Assembly: GCF_030272615.1 (NCBI RefSeq)
Contig: NC_081412.1
Location: forward strand, 102,600,796 to 102,664,795
DNA: 64,000 bases
Direction: 5' to 3'
Source of the DNA: Cryptomeria japonica
Taxonomy: Eukaryota > Streptophyta > Pinopsida > Cupressales > Cupressaceae
The notes beneath the pieces were generated by a model. That model was not told where the DNA came from. It made no database searches and saw only the letters and a list, made by a program, of their open reading frames with translations. Position numbers and translations under genes: made by a program. Below are positions 35,229-44,523 of the stretch, in pieces. Each line of letters opens with the position of its first letter. Position 1 is the stretch's first letter.

Positions 35229-36448
35229 TGTGCTATGCTCAAATTTATCATTGCTAAATAGGAAATAAGGAAAATCATGAATCCCTTAACAATCTAAGCA
35301 TTTCGAACACAAACCAATGAAATAGATGCAAAATAGACTACAATTAAACAATATAAAACTCCCTATTGTGCATCATGGCTTACATTGTTCTTCTCCTCTT
35401 TGTGGTATGGTGGCTCTCATATATCATGTTGGCAACCTGCAAATGACACAAAGATTCAAAGTTTGTGATTGTTGAAAATGGAGATTGAATGCTCAATTTA
35501 TAGATTATGAGAGAGGATTGACTGAAAGGTAGAACAGATTGATCAAAAGGTGGAACTTTGGTGAGCTCACATATTGATTGATAGTTGAACTACTGATTTG
35601 GAGGTGAAACAAAATATATTGAATAGATTAAATGAGTTAACTGATTGAGAAAAAGCTAACTAAAGGAAGAAAAAGAATGATTGGAGGATAACTGATTGAT
35701 GACAAAGAAAGCTTTATTTAAAAAAAGCTAACTTGAAGATGAAAATAGAGATTGGAGAGATAAATGATTGAATTAATTAATTTAGCATGTGCTTGCCCTT
35801 TGACTTAGATTTTCAATTTAAATCTTTGCATGAGATTTATTCAAATAATTGAATTTATTTTAAATTCAATTTAGTATTTGAATATATCTAGAACTTGACT
35901 TTGATTTTTGAAATCATGCACATGTGATTGAAATTTAGAAGAAATTACAAGAATTTGAAATTAAATGAAATTAGAATTTGGGGATTTGGAAATGGAATTA
36001 GAAGAATTAATTAGCTAATTAAATAATTTAAAGAAATTATTTAATTATTTTAGAAATGGAATTTAATTAAATAATAAAGATTATTTAAATTAAAGGATTA
36101 AATCACAATTAATTAAATAATAAAATATCTAATAAATATTTAGAAAAGGGTTAAGGATTAATTGATTAGAGATAGAAATTGAAAATAGAATTTATTTAAA
36201 TAATAAAGATTATTTAAATAGGAGAATTAATCAGAATTAATTAAATAATAAATATTTAATTAATATTAGAAAATGGTTAAAATGATTAAATAACGATTGA
36301 ATAAGAAATAGAATAATTATTAAGATGATGAGGAAATATAAAATTAGAAGAATAAGAGTAATTAACTTAATTAAATAATTAAATAATTATTTAACTAATT
36401 AGACAAATAATTAGTACATGATCAATGAGACATTTTTAGGTGTCTACA
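35229..36448 (-). repeat. Element D right (5') LTR
   Basis: 1,220 bp, from TGTGCTATGCTC to AGGTGTCTACA; in element orientation it opens TGTAGACACC and ends AGCACA. The right edge is followed by the CATAT target repeat. The middle is very AT-rich. The internal sequence next to it (minus strand TTTTTGCAAATCGTATGG) must hold the primer binding site, but I cannot assign the tRNA. Confidence 0.8.
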
Positions 36449-36453
36449 CATAT

Positions 36454-36987
36454 ATACCCATTCCCATGACCTAAAATGAAATCTTACATCAATTTATACA
36501 AACCCCAAGGCCTAAACCAATTAGGTCAGCCACCTAAAAGATATTACAATAAGATCATTACATATATCCATATTACAATGATATGCTATGTCAACTTTAG
36601 ACCAAAACAACAATAACCAATCCATAAATCATCCCATTAACGTGTATAGAACATGTTAACATGATATCGATCCATAACCTAGATAGGTACCGGACCTAAT
36701 CTTGGTCAACCATGCCAAAGCGATGTCTCCAATCAGTTGAGGCACGATCAAGGACCACCTTCTGCATCCTGAATTCCATCTAGAAGCTGCACCAACACCA
36801 CTTGCACATCTTGTCAAATATTCTCAATGAAATCTCTACCGATTAAACCTTAAACCCTTACTAGTAACACAAGATCTTCTACCGATAACCAAAACCTGTC
36901 TGTCGGTAACCAACCAAAATAGCTAGTGTTGACATCAATGACAAAACATTAATGCAACGCATAATCAATTCCTCCATCTTGCCAACA
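36454..36987 (-). repeat. Element C left (3') LTR, inner half
   Basis: Resumes after element D. It aligns with 41255-41405 and 43913-44295 of the right LTR, sharing AAGATATTACAATAAGATCA and AATCAATTCCTCCAT, and ends CCAACA. Relative to the right LTR about 30 bp are missing at the D insertion point, between CACAT-like repeats. Confidence 0.8.
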
Positions 36988-37000
36988 ATCTCCCCCTTTG
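36988..37000 (-). other. Element C polypurine tract
   Basis: On the minus strand this reads CAAAGGGGGAGAT directly before the 3' LTR, the primer site for plus-strand DNA synthesis. A second purine-rich copy (CTCCCCCTTTGACATCAATG on the plus strand) lies about 180 bp further in, near 37175. Confidence 0.7.
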
Positions 37001-37243
37001 GCATTGATGGCAACACTAAATGTGAAAAACATCTAAGTACCAAGAAATTTCAAACAAGTCTCCCCCTATGGAAGACAACCAACAATCTCCTGCATATAGC
37101 TCTGAATATCAATAACTCTCCCCCTGTGAATAACATATATGTAAAGTTCTGAATTTATTTTTCACATCACTATCCCTCCCCCTTTGACATCAATGCCAGA
37201 AATATGACAAAAATATCAAAGCAAGAATATAAGCCTCTCAATC

Positions 37244-37858
37244 TTAGAGCTGACTACTCCCCCTGAGCAATAGCACCACTACATCAACCCGAAGCAAAGG
37301 ATAAAGTTGATGATGCATACTAGACTGATGGTCTACTCCATCAATTAAGTCTGTCGGAGGGGTAGATACCCCTAACCTGTCTCTCAAATACTCAAATGAT
37401 TCCTTAGACGATGGTTTAGTGAATATATCTGCAATTTGTTCTTTAGTATTCACATAAACCAATTTGACTTCCTTTTCTTCCACCTTGTCCTTTAGAAAGT
37501 TATATTTTATTGATATGTATTTAGTCTTATAGTGAAATACCATATTCTTAGACATGTCAATAGCAGCAGAGTTATCACAGTAGATAACTATTGGTTCACT
37601 ATAATTTACCTTGATATCCTTCAACATTTGCATCATCCATAAGACTTGAGTGCAATTAGTTGTTGTTGCAACATATTCATCTTCTGCAGTAGATAAAGAA
37701 ATGCATGACTATATTTTGTTGATCCATGAAACCAATTTCTTTCCAAGAAAGAAAGCTCCACCAAAAGTTCTCTTTCTATCATCAGTATCTCTTGCCCAAT
37801 CTGAATCTATATATGCACATAAAGTGAAGTTATCATCTCTAGAATAATACCTTAACCT
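37244..37858 (-). pseudogene. Element C copia RNase H (broken)
   Basis: On the minus strand from about 37858 the frame reads YIDSDWARDTDDRK, GGAFFLGKKLVSW, a stop in place of a residue before SCISLSTAEDEYVA, then VIYCDNSAAIDMSKN and KEQIADIFTKPSSKESFEYL. These are the ordered motifs of a copia RNase H C-terminus, including the acidic residues in DSDW, AEDEY and YCDNSAA. It normally degrades RNA from the RNA-DNA hybrid. The preceding reverse transcriptase is absent: the frame starts directly after a deletion junction near 37860-37920. At least one in-frame stop remains. Confidence 0.8.
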
Positions 37859-37919
37859 TCTACATAATAGACATTATTGATATTTTGCTTGTCATCCAGA
37901 GAAATAATACCTTAACCTT
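37843..37919. repeat. Short direct repeat at the pol deletion junction of C
   Basis: The run ATAATACCTTAACCTT occurs at about 37843 and again at about 37903, with roughly 45 unrelated bases between. It lies where integrase and reverse transcriptase should be, between the protease remnant and RNase H, and may mark the recombination that removed about 2.5 kb. Confidence 0.55.
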
Positions 37920-37929
37920 TGATCATGCA

Positions 37930-38106
37930 TGATTTGTCATATCCAAATCTAACTTGACTGCCATTGTATTCTTGCAGGGACAAAATTTTTCTTTTATCTC
38001 CAATCATATGATGTGATCATCCACTATCAATTACCTATTCATCCTTGTCTTCAACTTTTGTTGCCAGGGCCTTTTCTTCATTCATGATATCTGGTTCTGG
38101 TTCATC
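37930..38106 (-). pseudogene. Element C copia protease remnant
   Basis: Minus-strand translation downstream of gag gives DEPEPDIMNEEKALA, then a stop where VIDSG begins, and SHHMIGDKRKILSLQEY, the protease signature of copia elements (usually DSGCSHHMTG). The Cys codon of DSGC is also a stop. The domain stops after RFGYDKSCMIKG, where the pol deletion begins. It follows the gag frame, separated by one stop at about 38104 consistent with CAA to TAA. Confidence 0.65.
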
Positions 38107-38677
38107 TTATTTTAAAGCATTGAACACCCATTCATTTCCATTGTTGGATCCACTAGCAAAGTTTGCTTCTAGTTCATCCTTAGAGTCATCACTTACTCCT
38201 TCCTCATCCACTATGTAGCGTTGTTTACTTTTCTTGAATCTATATCTGTTCTGATTAGGCTTAAATGATTTCTTAACTCTTTCTTCAAATCTTGCATTCC
38301 TTCCATGACATCTAGATGCAAAATGACCAATCTTATTACATGCAAAACATTTAAAAGGTGCTTTTCCTTCATACTTACTTCTTGTCAATCCTTTAGGTAC
38401 TCTTCTAACAAATAAGGCTTCAAGTTGCTCAAATTCTTCATCCTCTTTCCTCATATCTTTCAATTCCTTTGCATATAAGGCTTTCCAATCACTTTTGTCA
38501 ATAGATGATGATGCATGAAAAGCAGGTTCAGACTTTGTAGCTCTAGAAGCTCCAAATTCTTCACGCTCAAAAGAAGATAATTTTCCAATCAGAATGTCTC
38601 TATTAACTGAAGTGTTTGACATTGTTTTTAGTACATTAATTGCAGTTACCTTCATATTGTAAGACAGTGGAAGGGAT
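38107..38677 (-). pseudogene. Element C Gag, C-terminal part
   Basis: Continues the Gag protein interrupted by the solo LTR. The frame starts RSLPLSYNMKVTAINVL and carries a complete CCHC zinc knuckle, CFACNKIGHFASRC, near 38300-38345, followed by a basic tail (KKSFKPNQNRYRFKKSKQ) and an acidic segment. The knuckle binds element RNA during particle assembly. Joining at one copy of CTCAA restores the frame with the N-terminal part at 40118. Unlike elements A and B, the fourth zinc ligand here is still Cys. Confidence 0.8.
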
Positions 38678-38682
38678 CTCAA

Positions 38683-40117
38683 TGTTGGTATTTTAGTTTG
38701 TTGGCATTTTGCATATAGATTGCATTAATGATATGTTGTCATTGATGTCAATTGAACCGGTGAATGATATTCATAATATTGTTGATGTTACTGTTGATAT
38801 TGCTTTTGTCTTGTAACCGGTATGATAAACTTTGTGGAAGATGTTGTAAACCAGTATATGGTAGTTTGTAAGTTGAACTGATGTATAAGGTTAAACATTT
38901 CTATGTTATGTAAATGGGTAAACCCTACCAGTTGTTTTGTGTTAAACCCTAACCGATCAAGTTTGTTGGTTTATGTTGAGCGCTAATGATGGAGACATGT
39001 GTGATCATTGTATGAGTATAAGTTCATATTGATTTGGTGTGTTTTTAATCTTGGAAAGGAGCAAAGTGGATTGCATCAAATGCATAGCATGTGATGAGTT
39101 ACAAGTCTGATGAAGTAGTGATCATGGAGCGGTTGGAAATTTCTTGATTAATGTGAAGATATTATTGTGATTTCTAATGGTCAAGATTGTACCGATGTGT
39201 TTGAATTCTCAATGATGAGAATTAGGTTTTTGTTGTGTTACCGACCTAGTTAATTTGTATTTAAGGTCTATGAAGTTGTTTGTAAAAAGTGTTGACAAAG
39301 TTGGTAGAAATTAGTTGAGTGTGTGGTTGCGAAACCGGTGGATGGATCTACAGTTTGTGTAAAGGCATATTGAAGCTTAAGAAGGATCTAATCAAGAAGA
39401 TGTAGTGCTATTTAAACAAATCAAGAAAACCTATTGTTTTCTAACAATTACATCAGAAATCAAAATCCCCTAACCGAGTAAGCTCTAACAAGATTGGTTA
39501 CTTATTAAATCCTCTAACAAGGTGGTCCATTAGTTTGGATTCTCAAATCCTCCAGCGAGGTTACTCCTAATAGGGTATTGTGCTTTTCATCAAGGCATAT
39601 TTCTAAATCCCTTAACCAGGTGATTCCTAACTAGAATTAGTTCTTAATAGGACTTATTGTAAAGCTTTAACAGACTTGGCTCCTAATAGGGTGAACTTCA
39701 GAAGAGTTCAGATAGCTATCCTTGTGAGTCTCATCTCACCATGGTTTTTACCTATTTGGGTTTTCCACATATAAATATTTGTGTCTAGTGGTGAATGCTT
39801 TCGTGGTTATGATCCGATTAACTACTTAACTATTCTGATAAGGTATGATAACTGGAAGCATGAGAGATGAATATGTTGATATTTGATTAAGCATTGTTGA
39901 TGTTTACAAGATTGAAGTTGTTTACTGTTAAGTTGGTATAACTGTCAAACCGGTTGATGATTGATTGATGTTGGTAATATTTGAGACATTATCTTGACAA
40001 CATTATTTGTTGATAAGTTTATTTTGAGACTGGGAGTTTATTATCGGTTTTTGAGTATAATGATTCACCCCCCCTCTCAGTATTCAATCGGATCCTTATT
40101 CTTTCATCATATCATCA
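38683..40117 (+). mobile_element. Solo LTR inside element C gag
   Basis: A 1,435-bp LTR without interior: it starts TGTTGGTATTTTAG and ends TATCATCA, flanked by CTCAA (38678-38682 and 40118-40122). Near its right end is GATTCACCCCCCCTCTCAGT, the block found just before the LTR end in elements A and B, which sets the orientation as plus. It also carries several AAATCC-C-TAACNNGGT units and the TTTTACCTATTTGGGTTTTCC block shared by the copia LTRs. Solo LTRs arise by recombination between the two LTRs of a full element. Removing it restores the gag frame of C. Confidence 0.85.
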
Positions 40118-40626
40118 CTCAAGACTTTGGAAACTATTTCATCTTCACTCAGAGATCCTCCACAAAATTGAATTCCCATGAAAATCTCATTTACTCTTTC
40201 CATAAATGTGGCAATTCTTTCATTATCTTCCATCTTCAAGTTCTCATAGCTTACCCAGTAACCATCAAGTTTAGAAATTTTGACAGTAGTATCACCTTCA
40301 TTCAGAGTTTGCAATTTATCCCACATAACCTTTGCCGATGATTTATCAGTCAAACCCATTATTTGTTGATCAATAAGTGCACACAAGAGGGCTTCTCTAG
40401 CTCTATAATCATTTTCAATATTCTTGTCCAAGACTAGAGGAGAGGGATTGCTAAATGTTAGATCATAAGGTGTATATCCTTTCTCAATGATCTCCCAAAT
40501 ATCCTTGCCAAGACATCTAAGATGAGTCTCCATTCGGATTTTCCATATCCCATGAATTGTTCCGTCAAGCTTAGGGATTTGTCTTCTGAAAATAGTTGTC
40601 ACTGGATTTGAAGTATTAGTTGCCAT
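40118..40626 (-). pseudogene. Element C Gag, N-terminal part
   Basis: The frame opens at an ATG at 40626 (MATNTSNPVTTIFRRQ), about 45 bp inside the primer binding site. It gives a copia-type Gag capsid region of the UBN2/Retrotran_gag_2 kind: LDGTIHGIWKIRMETHLRC, AREALLCALIDQQIMGL, KVMWDKLQTLNEGD, SKLDGYWVSYENLKM, and FCGGSLSEDEIVSKVL. No stop is seen before the solo LTR. Gag forms the virus-like particle. The open frame suggests this part was functional until the LTR insertion. Confidence 0.8.
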
Positions 40627-40670
40627 AGGATCTACCTCAAGTAGTTAAGCTTCTGCAAAAGAGGACCAAA

Positions 40671-40684
40671 GCTCTGATATGAAT
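40671..40684 (-). other. Element C primer binding site (degraded)
   Basis: Reads GCTCTGATATGAATT on the plus strand, a decayed complement of the initiator-tRNA-Met primer site TGGTATCAGAGC seen intact in A, B, E and G, directly next to the 5' LTR end at 40685. Confidence 0.65.
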
Positions 40685-41405
40685 TGTTAGGATAACTGGT
40701 GGACAACTGAGAGGGGGGATGAATTTGTTGTCAACAGATTATATTAATCAAACCACTTTATAACCTTTAACCGAAGCACATAAACATTGAATACCAGAAT
40801 AGCGGAAATAGATATCGGTAAGCAATAAAACTTAAGAATGAAATAGAGAATTAACACAATGCAACCATACCACATAACACCATGATTTGTATGTGGAAAA
40901 CCCGGTAAAGGGAAGAACCATGATGGGAAGCCTACCCACAGTCAAATGATACTTCTGCAGAAGGTATGTGATACAATAAGGGGCCTGCACATGCAAGAAG
41001 GCACACTGCCTAGAGTGTATTGCTCATTACGAAAGAATCTCACTAACTATAGAGAGGTTATAACCACCTCAAGATAATTGGACAAAAATCTAGAAGAATT
41101 AACTACTAGAGATAGCATCTACCATGCCTGATTACAGTCCTGGTTAAGCTCAATGTCGGAGGCCTTTGACCTCTTCCTTAAATCCAATTTGATCACCTAT
41201 GATCGACAAAATCTCCTTCACATGTGATATTACATTCCATGACCACGACACATATATATGCATTCCCATGATCTACAATGAGATCTTACATTAATTTATA
41301 CAAACCCTAAGGCCTAAACCAATTAGGTCAGCCACCTAAAAGATATTACAATAAGATCATTAAATATATCCATATTACAATGATATGCCATGTCGGCTTT
41401 AGACC
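40685..41405 (-). repeat. Element C right (5') LTR, inner half
   Basis: Begins TGTTAGGATAACTGG beside the primer binding site and runs to the insertion of element E, whose target duplication AGACC occupies 41401-41405. Matches the left LTR pieces at 5734 and 36454. Confidence 0.8.
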
Positions 41406-41873
41406 TGTTGGTGTAAATATTTATTCATCTTGGATATTATTACACTATACTTAAGTTTACTTAGGTACATGCATTTCATAGTAGTTTGGGTATGAGACAC
41501 TTAGGTGTTTGTGTCACATTGGGATAGTGTGTGTAGGAGAATTTCCACCTTTTATGGTGTTGATCTTATCTTGTTGTTGCATTCCACCTCATTTGGAATA
41601 TTATATTGTTTCTCCTACTTACCCACACCTATTTCTTACCTACCCTTGTTTCTTATTGAGCCACATGTCATGTTTGTGCTCTCACATATCCATATAGTCT
41701 TTCCTATATAAGAAGGCACATCTACATTGTTTGTACGGGCAATCATTGAACATCTTGTAATGATCCAGTTGATCATATTTTGCATCTTGATAGAATAAAG
41801 TTTAATCCTATCATCTATTTTTTCTCTCTTATTTGTTCTTTCCATTTCCTCTATATCTTGGCAAATTCTCACA
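41406..41873 (+). repeat. Element E 5' LTR
   Basis: 468 bp, TGTTGGTGTAAATATT to AAATTCTCACA, with the TATA-like box at 41706. It matches the 3' LTR base for base over long stretches. Confidence 0.9.
41706..41713 (+). promoter_or_regulatory. TATA box of element E LTR
   Basis: TATATAAG after CCATATAGTCTTTCC; kept in the 3' LTR at 43738-43745. It is about 160 bp before the LTR end, a plausible U3 position. Confidence 0.55.
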
Positions 41874-41886
41874 TGGTATCAGAGCC
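41874..41886 (+). other. Element E primer binding site
   Basis: TGGTATCAGAGCC abuts the 5' LTR; initiator tRNA-Met type. Confidence 0.9.
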
Positions 41887-43430
41887 ATTAGAGTGTCATT
41901 GGTTTGTCAATTGAGAGAAATTTGATGCTATTTGGTGTTGTGTATTTTGGAGCTTTCTATTGCAATTTATTATTGAAGCTTGATGGGTCAAATCTAAGGT
42001 TACCATTGGATTGAGGAGGTCCAAGAAAGTTAGTTTTGCCTTTTGTTTCATCCAAATTGGACTTCGGAGGCCAAATTTAGAGGCATTTGAAGTTTGAAGC
42101 TATGGCGGAAATTTTCCAGAAATTATAATGTGCTAGACAATTTTCAAATAGCGATATCTCACTCATCCGGACTCCTTTTTTTGAGCAATTTTTTTTGTTT
42201 TGGTGTAGAATTTTATGATCTGTACAGTGGTGTGGGATTTTTCTATTTTTCGGATATAGGTTTTTCAAAAATAATGAAATCCCGATTCTTACAACTTTTG
42301 AGGCTTCATTTGGGCTCATATGGACTCCTTTTTCAGGTGCCATTTTTTTTAGAGTGCATAACTTTTTGTCTACTTTCATAATCTGCCATTAGTTTGCAGT
42401 GATTTTGAGTAGAAATTATAGCTTCAGTATTTGGTCATTTTTTGGCCTATTTGGTACTTGTATTTTGCTTGGATTTTAGTTTAGATCACTAGCAGTATTT
42501 GTTGAAGTCTCTTATATCTCATTTTGAGAAGTTGTAAAGTTGAAATCAGAAGTCCACTTTGCCATTATTTATAAGTGCCAATATGATCTTTTTATGAGGG
42601 GTCAATTGTTCATTTATATCTCTTGGTGAAATTCCATTCGGAGGCATCTTCATCAACAGTATTCTGCAGGGCCTCTTTGTTGGTGGCATCATTTTCATGT
42701 TTCCACATTTGAATATTTTATCATGATGTATGCTTTTTCTTGAACAATGTTGTACTCACACTATCATAAAGTGCCACACCTCTTTGTATCTTGTCATTGT
42801 TGACTATTTGATGTAATACTCTTGTACACATAGATTAGGAATATTGTGAGACTTGGTGCATGGCTCCAGTTGAGACTTAGATTGTACACATTTGTGCATG
42901 GATCCTATGAGACTTGGATTGTACTAGTATTTCTTCCATTTACAAGTATCCAGATGATTCTCAAAGTAGGTTGTCTCCATGTTTGATCTTTATTTTGTTG
43001 CAACGAGTGATTCATCGTCATTGACATTGGTACCTGGTTTTGTCACACTTTGACATTTTTTTTGCAGCATTGGCTCTATGTCTTCCTTATGGGGAGGTAT
43101 TTTGGTCATCATTATTGTACCATCTTTGCTGGAGATTCGACATTGAGGGAGGGCTTCATGGTCTCTTCTTCTCTCTTATGGGGGGGACATATTTTTTTTT
43201 CTTCTCATTCATCATTGAGAGCATTGTGTGCTTTCATCATCTCTCTTTTGGGGGAGAGTTTTTTCCCATTGGGTTTTTCTCTCTTTTCCTTCTTTATGAG
43301 AGATTTAATTGCATTGTTTTGCATGCATTTGCATTTGTACATGGGTACCTAACATGTCCTCATAGTCGGGACCCATATTGCATTGATTAGTTGCATTGTA
43401 GACTTAAGTGCATTCCCCTTAGTTGCACTT
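41887..43430 (+). other. Element E interior, non-coding
   Basis: No family recognised. Two overlapping frames at 43040-43390 give Phe-rich hydrophobic peptides that follow from T-rich composition; I do not accept them as genes. The T-rich right third leads into GCACTTAAGGGGGG, the polypurine tract (43431-43438). Confidence 0.55.
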
Positions 43431-43438
43431 AAGGGGGG

Positions 43439-43907
43439 TGTTGGTGTAAATATTTATTCATCTTGGATATTATTACACTATACTTAAATTTACTTAGGTA
43501 CATGCGTTTCATAGTAGTTTGGGTATGAGACACTTGGGTGTTTATGCCACATTGGAATAGTGTGTGTAGGAGAATTTCCACCTTTTATGATGTTGATATT
43601 ATCTTGTTATTACATTCCACCTCATGTAGAATATTATATTGTTTCTCCTACCTACCCACACCTATTTCCTACCTACCCTTATTTCTTATTGAGCCACATG
43701 TCATGTTTGTGTGCTCACATATCCATATAGCCTTGCCTATATAAGCAAGCTCATCTATATTGTTTGTACGGGCAATCATTGAACATCTTGTAATGATCCA
43801 GTTGATCATATTTTGCATCTTGATAGAATACAGTTTATTCCTATCATCTATTTTGTTCTCTCTTATTTGTGCTTTCCATTGCCTCTAGATCTTGGCAAAT
43901 TTTCACA
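43439..43907 (+). repeat. Element E 3' LTR
   Basis: 469 bp, TGTTGGTGTAAATATT to AATTTTCACA, next to the purine tract AAGGGGGG at 43431-43438. Confidence 0.9.
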
Positions 43908-43912
43908 AAACC

Positions 43913-44295
43913 AAAAGAACAATAACCAATCCATAAATCATCCCAGTAATGTGTAGAGAACACGTTAACATGATACCGGTCCATGACCTAGATAGGTACC
44001 AGACCTAATCTGGGTCCACCACACCAAAGCGATGTATCTAATCAGTTGAGGCACGATTAAGGATCACCTTCTGCATCCTGAATTCCATCTAGAAGCCACA
44101 CCAACACAACTTGCACATCCTATCAAATATTCTCAGTGAAAGCTCTGTCGATTAAACTTTAAACCCTTACCGATAACACAAGATCTTCTACCGGTAACCA
44201 AAACCTGTCTGTTGGTAACCAACCAAATAGCTAGTGTTGACATCAATGACAAAACATTAATGCAACACATAATCAATTCCTCCATATTCCAAACA
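43913..44295 (-). repeat. Element C right (5') LTR, outer half
   Basis: Resumes after element E with AACAATAACCAATCCATAAA and ends TTCCAAACA at the RPA70 pseudogene. It matches 36604-36987 of the left LTR. Confidence 0.8.
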
Positions 44296-44299
44296 ATTC

Positions 44300-44523
44300 A
44301 ACCATTTACCGAATGAATGGGAAATTGTTTTCGAAAGTGACTCTATAGTTGAGTTGTGTTTCAATGATGATAGCTTAATACTAAAATAAATGTTTCATTC
44401 TACACCAATAAGTGAAATTGAGAACATGAAAATCAATTCTATGGTTGATATTATTGGTATTGTTTTATCAATTAATCCACCAAAAATAATATTAAAAAGG
44501 GATGCCACGACGATTAAGAAAAG
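44300..44523 (+). pseudogene. Replication protein A 70-kDa subunit, second fragment
   Basis: This continues the RPA70 coding sequence broken at 5733. The frame reads NHLPNEWEIVFESD, IVELCFNDDSLI, then after a stop at 44387-44389 FHSTPISEIENM and MVDIIGIVLSINPP, which are the end of DNA-binding domain A and the start of domain B in plant RPA70. Removing element C plus one copy of its 5-bp target duplication joins the halves without changing frame. The fragment is cut again at 44524 by element F, so any remaining RPA sequence lies beyond the window. Confidence 0.8.

Larger units (their letters stand above)
6277..36448 (-). mobile_element. Element D: head-to-tail dimeric LTR element
   Basis: Sits in the left LTR of C, flanked by CATAT (6272-6276 and 36449-36453). 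Its ends are TGTGCTATCC and GGTGTCTACA. Structure, left to right: LTR (6277 to about 7397), internal copy 1 (to 22317, holding element A), an 85-bp LTR remnant (22318-22402), internal copy 2 (to 35228, holding element B), full LTR (35229-36448). On the minus strand the LTR opens TGTAGACACC, typical of many Ty3/gypsy LTRs, but no protease, reverse transcriptase or integrase is recognisable. It looks like a large non-autonomous element present as a tandem dimer with a 3-kb internal deletion around the middle LTR. Confidence 0.75.
41406..43907 (+). mobile_element. Element E: 2.5-kb non-autonomous LTR element
   Basis: A complete short LTR element in the right LTR of C: LTRs 41406-41873 and 43439-43907, an intact tRNA-Met primer site, a purine tract at 43431-43438, and target repeats AGACC (41401-41405) and AAACC (43908-43912, one change). 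The left LTR of C shows the unoccupied site (TTTAGACCAAAAC near 36596). The 1,565-bp interior encodes no Gag, protease, integrase or reverse transcriptase, so it would depend on a partner element. Primer site and LTR ends suggest copia kinship. The two LTRs look very similar, so it is one of the younger insertions here. Confidence 0.88.
5734..44295 (-). mobile_element. Element C: Ty1/copia element carrying nested insertions
   Basis: An LTR element on the minus strand inserted in the RPA70 pseudogene. Its outer ends are TGTTAGGATAAC (5734) and CCAAACA (44295), flanked by TTTCA (5729-5733) and ATTCA (44296-44300), a 5-bp target duplication with one mismatch. Without nested insertions it would be about 4.5 kb: two LTRs of about 1.1 kb around a 2.25-kb interior with gag, a protease remnant and RNase H, but no integrase or reverse transcriptase. 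Nested in it are D in the left LTR, a solo LTR in gag and E in the right LTR. The long frames are on the minus strand, so the right LTR is the 5' LTR. Confidence 0.85.

Noticed and set aside
43040-43390. Two overlapping hydrophobic frames in element E
   Set aside because: Phe/Leu-rich translation comes from T-rich sequence next to the purine tract. There is no motif, and the two frames overlap.
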